From Oscillatoria sp. FACHB-1406 (lineage in GTDB: Bacteria > Cyanobacteriota > Cyanobacteriia > Cyanobacteriales > Spirulinaceae): a stretch of DNA of 50,115 bases. Location: NCBI RefSeq assembly GCF_014698145.1, contig NZ_JACJSM010000035.1, forward strand, positions 1-50,115, read 5' to 3'. A model generated the notes under the pieces. It did no database searches. It was not told the origin of the DNA and saw only the letters and a list, made by a program, of their open reading frames with translations. The position numbers and the translations under genes are program-made. This document shows, piece after piece, positions 1 to 8,070 of this stretch (its first letter is position 1; each line of letters starts with the position of its first letter).

Positions 1-1
1 T

Positions 2-100
2 GAAGTAATGCACGAGCGCAACGCTCACAACTTCCCGTTAGACTTGGCAAGTGGCGAACAAGCACCTGTGGCTTTAACCGCACCTTCCATCAACGGCTAA
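2..100 (+). CDS. psbA: Photosystem II D1 protein, C-terminal end (partial)
   Basis: The window opens inside psbA, with only the last 32 codons present. They read [16 protein letters not shown] followed by [16 protein letters not shown] and a TAA. D1 is the photosystem II reaction-centre core subunit in the thylakoid membrane and carries carboxylate and histidine ligands of the Mn4CaO5 cluster. The His, Glu and terminal Ala of this segment match the known ligand-bearing tail. The 16 residues after LDLA are the usual cyanobacterial extension that the CtpA protease removes to expose the Ala carboxylate, which itself binds the cluster. A hairpin terminator follows 45 bases downstream. Which psbA paralogue this is (constitutive or stress-induced) cannot be told from the tail. 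Confidence 0.97.
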   Translation, partial: EVMHERNAHNFPLDLASGEQAPVALTAPSING

Positions 101-145
101 GTCGCAAAAATAACTTCATCGCTAGTCAATAGTTAGATGAGTAAG

Positions 146-169
146 CCCTCCCGAGCGGAGGGTTTTTTT
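146..169 (+). terminator. Rho-independent terminator of psbA
   Basis: A 6-bp GC stem, CCCTCC/GGAGGG (146-151 with 157-162), has a 5-nt loop and is followed directly by seven T residues (163-169). It stands 45 bases after the psbA stop codon, the classic position and shape of an intrinsic terminator. It separates psbA from the glycosyltransferase gene that follows. Confidence 0.9.
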
Positions 170-311
170 GTGGGCAAATGCCCTTACCCCTTCGATCGCT
201 CAAAATGTGATAGATTGCTGCTGTGATATTTTCAGTTGCCGGACAGAGACAGATTGACGGCGAAAGCAGGATTAATCGTATTGAAGAATAGCAGCGATAA
301 CCCGAAATTTT

Positions 312-1040
312 ATGTTGGCAGAATCAAAAGAATCTTCGGTACTCGGAGTCCCCATCCACTTATGTAACGACTACGCGGGTTGGGTGCGATCGCGGCTCGA
401 ACAAAAAGTTGGCACTCACATTATCACGCTGAATGCAGAAATGGCAATGTTAGCCGAGCGCGACCCCGAATTTGGCGAGATCGTGCGGAGCGCAGAACTG
501 GTCATTCCCGACGGTTCGGGCGTTGTCCTTTACCTGCGCTTGCGCAACCAACAGCAGCACCGCTGTCCGGGAATTGAACTCGCTGGAGCGCTGGTCGAAT
601 CGCTGGGTTGTTTGGGAGACTCTGCTACTGTTGTATTTTATGGCGGCGCGCCGGGAGTCGCAGAACGAGCGGCGGAGTTTTGGCAACAACGCTGTCCGGG
701 ACTAAAAGTCGTATTCCGTAACGGCTTTCTTTCAACCAGCGAAGAAGAGGAATTTCTGAATTTGTTGCGCGATCGACAGCCCAGCTTGATTTTAGTGGGT
801 TTGGGCGTACCGCGTCAGGAATTGTGGATTCGTCGCCATCGCGCCCTCTGTCCGGAAGCAACTTGGATTGGGGTTGGGGGCAGTTTTGATATTTGGTCGG
901 GTTCAAAATCGAGAGCGCCCGTCTGGTTGCGCGAAATCCATCTAGAATGGCTCTATCGCCTGTATCAAGAGCCTTGGCGCTGGCGGCGAATGTTAGTCTT
1001 GCCTCAATTTGCTTGGCGCGCGCTGATCGCAGGGAAATAG
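312..1040 (+). CDS. WecB/TagA/CpsF family glycosyltransferase
   Basis: The 242-residue product belongs to the GT26 (WecG/TagA/CpsF) family. These enzymes usually transfer a sugar from a UDP-sugar to a lipid-linked acceptor at the inner face of the cytoplasmic membrane during surface-polymer synthesis. The family blocks are all visible: LNAEM (residues 40-44), IPDGSGVV (65-72), GLGVPRQE (163-170) and GVGGSFDIWSG (187-197). The length is normal and there is no signal peptide. The C-terminal tail is basic and aromatic (EWLYRLYQEPWRWRR), as in family members that sit on the membrane. It stands alone between psbA and a small conserved gene, about 3.6 kb from the nucleotide-sugar operon at 4602-12144. 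A role in the same polysaccharide is possible but not shown. The sugar and the acceptor cannot be deduced. Confidence 0.93.
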   Translation: MLAESKESSVLGVPIHLCNDYAGWVRSRLEQKVGTHIITLNAEMAMLAERDPEFGEIVRSAELVIPDGSGVVLYLRLRNQQQHRCPGIELAGALVESLGCLGDSATVVFYGGAPGVAERAAEFWQQRCPGLKVVFRNGFLSTSEEEEFLNLLRDRQPSLILVGLGVPRQELWIRRHRALCPEATWIGVGGSFDIWSGSKSRAPVWLREIHLEWLYRLYQEPWRWRRMLVLPQFAWRALIAGK

Positions 1041-1059
1041 AAAGAACTTCCTCCAACCA

Positions 1060-1101
1060 TTGCATTCAGGTTATCGTAGTGGGATGAAGTGCTGAATGCA
1101 A
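1060..1101. repeat. 10-bp inverted repeat downstream of the glycosyltransferase gene
   Basis: The arms TTGCATTCAG (1060-1069) and CTGAATGCAA (1092-1101) are perfectly complementary across a 22-nt loop. It lies just after the stop at 1040 and before the next start. With no T-tract it is not a canonical terminator. It could be a weak transcript-stabilising hairpin or an operator. Confidence 0.5.
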
Positions 1102-1132
1102 CGTACTATCCGAGCGGGATACACTATTAACA

Positions 1133-1147
1133 ATTCTTATTGAGAAT
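1133..1147. promoter_or_regulatory. AT-rich dyad overlapping the ribosome-binding region
   Basis: A short dyad, ATTCT-TATTG-AGAAT, ends four bases before the ATG at 1152 and covers the GAGA that would serve as ribosome-binding site. Its ATTCT/AGAAT half-sites resemble the AT-rich dyads bound by Fur-type repressors in cyanobacteria. That resemblance is weak; an RNA structure hiding the RBS is an equal alternative. Confidence 0.25.
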
Positions 1148-1151
1148 AACT

Positions 1152-1367
1152 ATGGAACTCAAAGGTACTATCGAACGTAAAGATATAGGCGTTGGCACTT
1201 GGGCCTTAGTCACCGACTCCGGCGAAACCTACGAACTTAAGGATGCACCCACCGACTTGAAACAAGCAGGACTTAAGGCAACGGTAGAAGGCGTGATTCG
1301 CGAGGATGTCATGACAATGGCTGCAATCGGCCCTGTTTTTGAAGTCCATTCATTTTCCGTTAACTGA
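1152..1367 (+). CDS. Small conserved cyanobacterial protein, predicted small beta-barrel
   Basis: The product has 71 residues. I chose the ATG at 1152, preceded by GAGA with about six bases of spacing, over an upstream in-frame TTG at 1140. The protein begins MELKGTIERKDIGVGTWALV and continues with alternating hydrophobic and polar residues (TYELKDAP, LKATVEGVIRE, FEVHSFSVN). This pattern suggests an all-beta, OB-like small barrel. Proteins of this look occur widely in cyanobacteria, but I know no assigned function and do not propose one. There is no signal peptide, membrane segment or catalytic motif. The AT-rich dyad over its RBS hints at regulated expression. Confidence 0.75.
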   Translation: MELKGTIERKDIGVGTWALVTDSGETYELKDAPTDLKQAGLKATVEGVIREDVMTMAAIGPVFEVHSFSVN

Positions 1368-1751
1368 ATGATCGCTCAAAAAAAACTCCCCGACTCTAAG
1401 GGGCGAGGCGGGGAAGGCAAATCAGGGTGCATCTACCTTTTCATTCTTCTTGGATTGAAGGAAACAATCCGGAAAACTTTCCGAAAAAATGGCACGAGGT
1501 CTTTGACCCTCTTCCGGCTTGGGTCAGCAAGAAAGCGGGTCTATTCCTAAAAATTGACAGTCAAGCTGTCAATTTATCCGAAAAACCCGGATGAATTGGG
1601 GTAAGAGTTGCAGCACAATGAGTCAGGGAAACTTTGCACGCTGGAAATTCATCTCTTAAATTTAAAGAGAGTGCTTCGCTCCCCTCGTTAGTTCTACGGA
1701 ATTGTTCGATCGCCGTTTTCCCTGTTCTTTTATTCTTTCCCGATCGCCAGG
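1368..1751. other. Intergenic region without a supportable gene
   Basis: These 384 bases hold a C/G-rich run just after the preceding stop, a 10-bp inverted repeat (1551-1575), and presumably the promoter of the CHAT gene. Open frames here lack ribosome-binding sites and coding character. No RNA gene is recognisable. Confidence 0.6.
1551..1575. repeat. 10-bp perfect inverted repeat upstream of the CHAT gene
   Basis: The arms AAATTGACAG (1551-1560) and CTGTCAATTT (1566-1575) are fully complementary around a 5-nt loop. It lies about 180 bases before the CHAT start. It could be an operator, or a bidirectional terminator since A and T tracts flank the GC core. Confidence 0.55.
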
Positions 1752-4040
1752 ATGTTTCAGGAATTTCACCTCTCCGTCACTCCCCTAGACCGAGACCGAT
1801 ATCTCGTTCGTACCGAAAAAGTTTCCCCCGGCGTACCGCTGGCCGAAGAACAAGTCGATTGGTCGGTCGAGGCGTGGCTGAAGGAAGCGCAGCAGTTAAT
1901 GAGCGATCCGTTACTGCAAGTGTTTCAGGGGGAGAGTCAGCCTTCTGAGTTGGGAGGGGAAAATCTACCGCCGTCGCCGATTGCCTTGGGTCAAAAACTC
2001 TACGATGCCCTTTTTCAAGGCAGTCTGCGCGATAGTTGGATTGCTGCCCAGGGAATCGCCAACCACCAGCGATCGCGCCTGCGCCTGCGATTGGGACTCA
2101 AAGGCAACCTCCTACCGCGCCTCCCTTGGGAAGTCCTGCATACCGGCGGGCGGGAAAGTTCCTGCTATCGTCCCTTAGCGACGGGAACGGATATTGCTTT
2201 TTCCCGCTATCAGCCGAATCTACCCGCAAGCCTCCTCCAAGTTAAACAGCGTCCGGTGAAAATCTTGATGGTTTTGGCTGGACCCGACGATCGCGAGGGC
2301 TTAGACTTACAGCAAGAGGCTGAAGATCTAAAAGCCGAATTGAATCGCAATGCTGAAGATAGCGCCCTCACCGTCGAACTGAACATCCTACCTCACCCCG
2401 GGCGCGAAGAACTTACTCAGGCGTTGGAACAGGGGCAATATCAAATTTTTCACTACGCCGGCCACAGCAATTTTAGCGATTCGGGAGGCGATATTTATCT
2501 GGTCAATCGCTATACGGGATTGACGGAAACGGTTTCCGGAGAAGATTTAGCTGGGTTGTTGGCCAATAATGGCGTGCAGTTGGCGGTGTTTAACTCCTGT
2601 CGGGGAGCGGATGCGGCGCGCGCCCGCGCCTCTGCGGTAGAAGGCGATCGCAACCTCGCCCAAGCGTTGATTAAGTGCGGTATTCCCGCCGTCCTCGCGA
2701 TGGCAGAACGCATTCCCGACGATGTAGCTAAGACCTTAACGCGCTTGTTTTACCGCAATTTGGAGCGCGGTTATCCCATCGATTTAAGTCTGTCTCGCGC
2801 GCGACAAGGCTTAATTGCTTCCTATGGCTCGAATCAGTTGTATTGGGCGCTACCGGTTTTATACCTGCACCCTCAGTTTGATGGGATGTTCGTCGAGGGG
2901 GAGGGGACAGAAAATTCCGTTGAGGATTTGCTCGACCCAGAAACGGATGATATTCCTTTAGAAGTGCTGTCGGGTAACGGTCTTTTTGTAGCGGGTAGCG
3001 ATTTCGAGGCGGACGACGACACAGATTTTCTCGCTCCCTTAGCGCTAACGCCCGATAATGAAGCGTATGCTGTCGGCGAAGATGCTAGCGCGCTCGCAGA
3101 AGAGGAAGATTTTGTTCGCAGTTTAATGAGCGATTTAGCGCCCACTCCGAGCGAAAATCCCTCTCAACCGACCGCAGCACCGCCCGTCGTTCCCGCTTTG
3201 AGTATTGCCGACCCCATCCAACCGCCGCAGAAGTCGGGGCGATTAATGGCAATTTTAGGGGCAATGGGAGTCGGTGCGATCGCGCTTGTCCTGGGATGGT
3301 GGTTTTTAGGGCGCAATTCCACACCATCTGTTACCGAAAAACCCCCAACGCCAGTAAAAACCTTAACAACCTCCCCCAAAGACGGCAATCTCGACTTCGC
3401 TAAGGTTCAAACCGATACCCTCACCGGGATTGCGACGGAACAGTTCGCGCGCGGTAACTTCGAGCAAGGCAAACTCGCGATCGAAGAATTGCTCGACCCC
3501 AAGCGCAACGCCCTCGACAACGCCAAAGCTGTCCTCGCTGCTGTCCCCCGAGAGCAACAAGACCGAGCGGAGATCCTCTTTTTATCCGGTCGTCTCGCTT
3601 GGCAATTCGCCCTGCGCGGTAACAAGGACTATAGCATCGACGATGCGCGGCGTTACTGGGAATCTGCTGCCAGCAAAGACCCGAAATCGATCGCCTACCA
3701 TAATGCTTTAGGTTTTGCCTACTATCAAGAAGGGAAGCTTGCCAACGCGAATGAAGCTTGGTCGGATGCTTTTGAACTTGCCAGTAAAGAAACGGCTAGC
3801 AAGGATCGGCAGGTTTTAACGACTTATGCTGGTTTAGCCCTCGCCTTGGGACAAATGGCCCGCCAGCAAACCGGAAATTCACAAAAAGTTCTGTTGAATA
3901 AGGCACTTAAACTTCGTCAAGTTGCAATTTCTGAAGCGCCTACCGAGTTTCAAACAGAAGCTTTAAGCAACAATTGGTTGTGGTCGGAAAAAGCAATTAA
4001 AGATTGGGAAAGATTAATTGCTACGAGCGAGAAAAAATGA
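1752..4040 (+). CDS. CHAT domain (caspase-like) protein with one membrane segment and a C-terminal helical repeat region
   Basis: The 762-residue protein starts with a long N-terminal region and a CHAT protease domain at about residues 165-375. The caspase-like dyad is visible: His238 in HYAGHSN and Cys283 in FNSCRGADAA. An acidic, low-complexity linker (about 380-490) leads to one transmembrane segment (about 498-520). A C-terminal region of about 240 residues is rich in Ala, Tyr and Leu and shows TPR-like helical spacing (for example AYHNALGFAYYQEGKLANANEAW). CHAT proteases are clan CD cysteine peptidases tied to bacterial cell-death and signalling systems. The specificity of this one is unknown. 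The topology implies that the protease and the repeat domain lie on opposite sides of the membrane. The gene stands alone, with 28 bases to the convergent neighbour. Confidence 0.88.
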   Translation: MFQEFHLSVTPLDRDRYLVRTEKVSPGVPLAEEQVDWSVEAWLKEAQQLMSDPLLQVFQGESQPSELGGENLPPSPIALGQKLYDALFQGSLRDSWIAAQGIANHQRSRLRLRLGLKGNLLPRLPWEVLHTGGRESSCYRPLATGTDIAFSRYQPNLPASLLQVKQRPVKILMVLAGPDDREGLDLQQEAEDLKAELNRNAEDSALTVELNILPHPGREELTQALEQGQYQIFHYAGHSNFSDSGGDIYLVNRYTGLTETVSGEDLAGLLANNGVQLAVFNSCRGADAARARASAVEGDRNLAQALIKCGIPAVLAMAERIPDDVAKTLTRLFYRNLERGYPIDLSLSRARQGLIASYGSNQLYWALPVLYLHPQFDGMFVEGEGTENSVEDLLDPETDDIPLEVLSGNGLFVAGSDFEADDDTDFLAPLALTPDNEAYAVGEDASALAEEEDFVRSLMSDLAPTPSENPSQPTAAPPVVPALSIADPIQPPQKSGRLMAILGAMGVGAIALVLGWWFLGRNSTPSVTEKPPTPVKTLTTSPKDGNLDFAKVQTDTLTGIATEQFARGNFEQGKLAIEELLDPKRNALDNAKAVLAAVPREQQDRAEILFLSGRLAWQFALRGNKDYSIDDARRYWESAASKDPKSIAYHNALGFAYYQEGKLANANEAWSDAFELASKETASKDRQVLTTYAGLALALGQMARQQTGNSQKVLLNKALKLRQVAISEAPTEFQTEALSNNWLWSEKAIKDWERLIATSEKK

Positions 4041-4068
4041 AGCAATTTGCGTGCTGGTGCGCGGGGTT

Positions 4069-4431
4069 TTATGGCTCTTCTCGAATTAAGTTGCCATCTT
4101 CGTCGTACCACTTGCACGATAGATAATCGCCGTTGACATAACCTCTTTGTCCTTCGACGCGAGCGTTAGGGCCTTCTAAAACGGTAACATCTTCCCAGAT
4201 CGTGCCGTTGCGATCGAGAGTGCCGCCCCATGCTTGCACGATATTACCATTATTCAAACCGGCAAAGGGCGAGCCATTCGGTCGAGGACGCAGCGCTAAT
4301 TGTCCTTGGGTTAAACCGCGCACGGTACAGATAACTGTTGCGTCGTAAATATCGGCTCGAACGGAACTTCCGAGCGTTAGAACCGCCATACCCGTAATAA
4401 TTGATAAGGAAAAAAATGAAAAGCGTTGCAT
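4069..4431 (-). CDS. Small secreted protein, possibly SH3-like
   Basis: The 120-residue product has a clear signal peptide (MQRFSFFSLSIITGMAVLTL, likely cleaved after SVRA), so it should be periplasmic or extracellular. The mature part of about 95 residues has two Cys (in VICTVRGL and LSCKWYDE) that could form a disulfide. It also has a short beta-rich pattern (ALRPRPNGSPFAGLNNGNIVQAWGG, then VEGQRGYVNGDYLSCKW) that resembles bacterial SH3-type repeats, where LxLRxxP and GxVxxxYL are typical. That likeness is suggestive only. The gene is convergent with the CHAT gene and has a 170-base upstream region shared with the end of the sugar operon. Confidence 0.75.
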   Translation of the reverse strand: MQRFSFFSLSIITGMAVLTLGSSVRADIYDATVICTVRGLTQGQLALRPRPNGSPFAGLNNGNIVQAWGGTLDRNGTIWEDVTVLEGPNARVEGQRGYVNGDYLSCKWYDEDGNLIREEP

Positions 4432-4601
4432 CGTATTGTTCCTCTCTTTTTAATGAGGGATTGAAAGTTAAGTCAGTCCCCGTCTAAAACAGATCGTCTT
4501 GTAGAGCAACCCGAAATACCTCGTTTTTATTACTTTTGAGAGGCAGCGATCTGTACAGAACTTTTCTCAGGGGATTTATAGAAAAACGATACTCTCTTCT
4601 A

Positions 4602-5909
4602 TTATAACTCAGATATTATACTACTATCAACTAATAGCTTGCACTCGCATAAAGCGCGGGTAGCGGCAGCAATGACTTCAAAAGGTATTTGCGATCGCTC
4701 GGCAATATCGAGGAGAGAATTTTTGCCATCCGATAAATTTAAAACCCACAGCAAAGCCATTTCATTAAAGCCGCTATCTTGATGCCCTCCCATTGTGCGA
4801 TATAGCCCGCGTTTTCCGAGTTGGGGTTCGCATTTTGGGTTTTGATTGAGGTAAGTTTTGTTGGCTTCAAGAGCGTCTACAATCGAGCGGCAAAGAGCAA
4901 AAGATTCGGCAAGCGATTCGGGTTTAATAAAATCAAGATTGTCGGCGGAGGTGTGATATTCTGGGAATGTGCCATGACGCGATCGCATTAAGCAGCCGAC
5001 GGGTAAGTTGAATCCCGGCGAGCAATATTGCCGTTCGTCGTAACCGTAGGGATAAAAGTCTATCATTTCGTACTCTTTGCTAGAAGTAGCGAGCAGATGT
5101 GCGATAATGCGATCGATTTCTGCGTTACCGCGACGACTCTTTTTATAAGTAAAATGCCCCGAATCTCCCAAACAGGTTAAAACTAAGCCATGTTTGATGT
5201 TAGCAATTTTATCTTCATTTAAACTCAACCAAGTTATCGAGCCAATCGTACCGGGGATGAAGAGGAAGCGGTAGGAATAGCGTCGGGACGTTTCGCGGAG
5301 ATATTGGGCGAGAAAAGTTGCGATCGCGTTGCCCGAAAGATTATCATTTGCTAGGGAGGGATGACAAATATGGCAGGAAATGAGAACTTCTTCCTCGCTT
5401 TCGCCGGGAAGATAATACTCGCCATAAGTTAAATATCCGGGTTCTAAGGAAGAGTCGATGAAAACTTCGTACTCTCCCGCCTCTAATTGTAAGTATTGAT
5501 TGTGCGCGAGGCAAAATCCCCAGTTTTCTTTGTAATAAGACGTGCGATAGGGAATCCAATCGGGGCTATCGCTGAGGGTAAAGAGATGAGGTTTTAACTC
5601 TTCTAATTCTAGTTTAGTACGAACTGGAAGACTATAGTTGAGAATGTGCAAACTCGAAACAGCAAAATCAACAATTTTTTCTCCTCTCGCGTTTTTAATA
5701 TACGCATCCTTAATATTCCATTCTTTCGGAACGATCCAATCAAAAACTTGCGTTCCCGTCGGGACTTCCCTAACTTCTAAAGGGATCGACTCTTTTAGAA
5801 TTTGGAGGGTTTGGCGCGTGCCGCCCCCGGTAATACTGCGACAAATTGGGTAGAGTTTGACGATGAGATCGTAAAGGTCTTGCCCGATAGAGGAGGGTTC
5901 AATCGTCAT
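4602..5909 (-). CDS. DUF4910 / aminopeptidase-fold protein of the sugar operon
   Basis: The product has 435 residues, starting at the ATG at 5909. The same frame is open further upstream into the previous gene, but the family sequence begins at MTIEPSSIGQ. The protein has the DUF2172/DUF4910 architecture: an M28-like zinc aminopeptidase fold with CHICHPSLANDNLSG (His180, His183 and Asp189 as likely metal ligands), a later block YDERQYCSPGFNLPVG, and RHGTFPEYHTSADN. The C-terminal 80 residues look like a winged-helix domain (SLLDIAERSQIPFEVIAAAT). Family members recur in surface-polysaccharide clusters, and their true substrate is not established. It is the last gene of the minus-strand operon, 73 bases after the aminotransferase. 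A peptidase or amidase acting on an N-acylated sugar precursor is speculation. Confidence 0.85.
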   Translation of the reverse strand: MTIEPSSIGQDLYDLIVKLYPICRSITGGGTRQTLQILKESIPLEVREVPTGTQVFDWIVPKEWNIKDAYIKNARGEKIVDFAVSSLHILNYSLPVRTKLELEELKPHLFTLSDSPDWIPYRTSYYKENWGFCLAHNQYLQLEAGEYEVFIDSSLEPGYLTYGEYYLPGESEEEVLISCHICHPSLANDNLSGNAIATFLAQYLRETSRRYSYRFLFIPGTIGSITWLSLNEDKIANIKHGLVLTCLGDSGHFTYKKSRRGNAEIDRIIAHLLATSSKEYEMIDFYPYGYDERQYCSPGFNLPVGCLMRSRHGTFPEYHTSADNLDFIKPESLAESFALCRSIVDALEANKTYLNQNPKCEPQLGKRGLYRTMGGHQDSGFNEMALLWVLNLSDGKNSLLDIAERSQIPFEVIAAATRALCECKLLVDSSIISEL

Positions 5910-5982
5910 GATTGTATGCCAAGATTTAGGGAAATTGCGATCGCGGGCTAGTGAAAAGTTAAGGACTTCTGGAGTATGTAAT

Positions 5983-7359
5983 TCAACAAAATGGTCGAAA
6001 AACCGGCTTAACCGGACGACCGATAAGATAGCCCTCAATACCATTTTCCAGCGCTTGTTTGTAAACCGATAAGGCACCCGCGATCGCATTTACAGTTTGT
6101 TCGATAACTTCATCGGTATGGGAATAACTCACCACTAAAGATGGCATAATAAAACCGCGCGCGATCGTTTCTTGTAAAAAGAGGGTGCGATAGGCTTGAG
6201 ACGGTTGTTTCTGTTCGTCGCGGGTAGCGTAAACGAGGTTGCAAGGTTTGCCGATGACTTCAAAATAGTCTTGCAGTTGATAATGCGCGATCGCTTGATC
6301 AATCCCTTCAGTTAACTTTTCACCTTGACGGTGCAAAAACTCGATAACTCCTTCGGTTTTATAAACTTGCATCGTCGCTATAGCTGCGGCTAAAGCATGA
6401 GTTTCTGCACCGTGCGTAGTAGACAGTAAAAAAACTCGTTCTCGCTCGTGATTAATCCCTCCTAAGTCCATAATTTCTCGCTTTCCAACCAATGCAGAAA
6501 CCGCAAAGCCGTTGCCTAATCCTTTCCCGAAAGCAGAAAGATCGGGAACAATATTATAATATTTTTGACCGCCACCATTGTGAAGGCGAAACCCAGTAAT
6601 CATTTCATCGAGAATAAAGATTGCGCCATTGTCGCGGCAGAGGCGTTGGACTTCATGGAGAAAATTATCGACGGGATCGTCAACTTTTACCGGTTCTAAA
6701 ATAACGCAGGCTATTTGGTCGGGATATTGCTCGAATAGAGTTTTAACACTATCTAGATCGTTGTAGCGAAACTTAACCGTTAAGTCGCGCGTAACTTGCG
6801 GAATTCCACTCGATATAGGGGTACTCCCGATGAACCAATCCTCAGAAGAAAAGAAGGGATGATCGGCACAAATTGCGACTTTATCTCTACCAGTATAAGC
6901 GCGAGATAATTTAATGGCAGCGCCAGTGACAGTAGAGCCATCTTTGGCAAATTTTACCATTTCTGCACCGTCGATTAATTCGAGCAATTCTTCAGCGCAA
7001 TCTAACTCAATGCGTGCGGGACGAGTAAAGTTACTGCCCAGTAAAATTTGCTGAGATACAGCTTCGATAACGGGTTCGTAGGCGTGTCCCAACGTGACTG
7101 CCCTCAATCCCATTCCATACTCTATAAACTCGTTACCATCAACATCCCAAACGCGACATCCTTTCCCTTTGGTAATAAATCCCGGTGCATTTTCCGGATA
7201 TTGATCGTCGCCTTTTGCATAAGTATGCGCGCCCCCCGGAATGATTGTATGACTTTTTTGTTGAAGCGCTTTCGAGGATTGAAAGCGAGCCGAAAAATTG
7301 AGAGAAGCAGTCTCCTCTTGTTCTGCATAAGTAGGCTGTGTTGTAAGATTTGCAGTCAC
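5983..7359 (-). CDS. Class III PLP aminotransferase, glutamate-1-semialdehyde-mutase-like
   Basis: The 458-residue protein is a fold-type I, class III aminotransferase most like HemL. PGGAHTYAKGDDQYPENAPGF and WDVDGNEFIEYGMG are typical of that subgroup. ILDEMITGFR (Asp251) contacts the PLP ring, and Lys279 in SAFGKGLGNG is the Schiff-base lysine. True HemL makes 5-aminolevulinate for tetrapyrroles. This copy sits in a nucleotide-sugar operon, diverges from HemL in the active-site surroundings, and carries an N-terminal extension of about 25 residues. I therefore infer that it aminates a keto-sugar or a small side-chain precursor. The gene lies 121 bases after the 3,5-epimerase and 73 bases before the DUF4910 gene. 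Genomes normally keep a separate hemL elsewhere, and its absence would change this reading. Confidence 0.88.
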   Translation of the reverse strand: MTANLTTQPTYAEQEETASLNFSARFQSSKALQQKSHTIIPGGAHTYAKGDDQYPENAPGFITKGKGCRVWDVDGNEFIEYGMGLRAVTLGHAYEPVIEAVSQQILLGSNFTRPARIELDCAEELLELIDGAEMVKFAKDGSTVTGAAIKLSRAYTGRDKVAICADHPFFSSEDWFIGSTPISSGIPQVTRDLTVKFRYNDLDSVKTLFEQYPDQIACVILEPVKVDDPVDNFLHEVQRLCRDNGAIFILDEMITGFRLHNGGGQKYYNIVPDLSAFGKGLGNGFAVSALVGKREIMDLGGINHERERVFLLSTTHGAETHALAAAIATMQVYKTEGVIEFLHRQGEKLTEGIDQAIAHYQLQDYFEVIGKPCNLVYATRDEQKQPSQAYRTLFLQETIARGFIMPSLVVSYSHTDEVIEQTVNAIAGALSVYKQALENGIEGYLIGRPVKPVFRPFC

Positions 7360-7480
7360 TTTTGTCTCCTCGTAAAAGATTAATAAAAAAACTAAAGTTT
7401 GATTTTTTTGAAATTGACAATAAATTTGATTTATAAAAAACTTCTCAAAAATTTCCAGTTAAATTTGCATTCAATCTGGG

Positions 7481-8017
7481 TTATAATCGGGGATTAAAAA
7501 AAGGTAAACTCAAATCTCTCTCTGAAATTCCAGTTACGGATAGCGGCCATTCAATTTTAAAAGTTGGATCGCTGTAATGCACGCCTGCATCATATTTTGG
7601 TTGATAAAAATCCCCCATTTGATAGAGCACTTCTGTATTATCTTCTAAAGTTTGAAAACCGTGGGCGCATTGTGGGGGAACATAGAGCGCGTAACGATTG
7701 TCAGAGGTTAATTCAACCGCAACTCGTTCTAAATAAGTCGTCGAATGCGATCGCAAATCGACAATGACATCATAGATAGCACCGCGCGTACAGCGCACTA
7801 ATTTTGTTTCCTGGGATGGGAAAACTTGATAGTGCATTCCTCGCAAAGTTCCCTTTCTCCAATTGGAAGAAATATTGCATTGCACGAAATTGGCGATCGC
7901 GCCTTGGGCTTCAAATTCCTTAACACAAAACGTTCGGGCAAAAAAACCTCGAGCATCTTCATGTAATTCGAGTTCGATGATAAAGGCTCCTTCTATTGCA
8001 GTCTTTGTAAATTTCAT
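7481..8017 (-). CDS. dTDP-4-dehydrorhamnose 3,5-epimerase-like cupin (RfbC/RmlC family)
   Basis: The product has 178 residues from the ATG at 8017, which has AGGG as a ribosome-binding site about six bases upstream. A longer in-frame start at 8074 would overlap the previous gene and adds a non-family leader. The cupin-fold signatures are present: the catalytic base His62 in LRGMHYQ, the VRCTRGAIYDVIVDLR strand, PPQCAHGFQTLED, and Tyr132 in VLYQMGDFY (the acid/base Tyr in RmlC). RmlC-type enzymes epimerise C3 and C5 of NDP-4-keto-6-deoxyhexoses. In an operon that has a cytidylyltransferase and no rmlA, rmlB or rmlD, the substrate is more likely a CDP-keto-sugar than dTDP. That is inference. 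Confidence 0.92.
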   Translation of the reverse strand: MKFTKTAIEGAFIIELELHEDARGFFARTFCVKEFEAQGAIANFVQCNISSNWRKGTLRGMHYQVFPSQETKLVRCTRGAIYDVIVDLRSHSTTYLERVAVELTSDNRYALYVPPQCAHGFQTLEDNTEVLYQMGDFYQPKYDAGVHYSDPTFKIEWPLSVTGISERDLSLPFFNPRL

Positions 8018-8070
8018 CTTGCACCCTTTAATAAATTGTCCGAAGAATATTTTGCAGTACCCAACTTTAT

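Noticed and set aside
1634-1948. Open frame of 104 codons before and into the CHAT gene
   Set aside because: Overlaps the start of the CHAT gene in another frame, with a low-complexity Arg/Ser translation.
1752-4040. Possibility that the CHAT protein is a CRISPR-associated TPR-CHAT (type III-E) protease
   Set aside because: No Cas effector or CRISPR array is in the window, and a membrane segment splits the protein, unlike TPR-CHAT.
7048-7383. Plus-strand open frame antisense to the aminotransferase start
   Set aside because: Shadow of a well-supported gene; no independent evidence.
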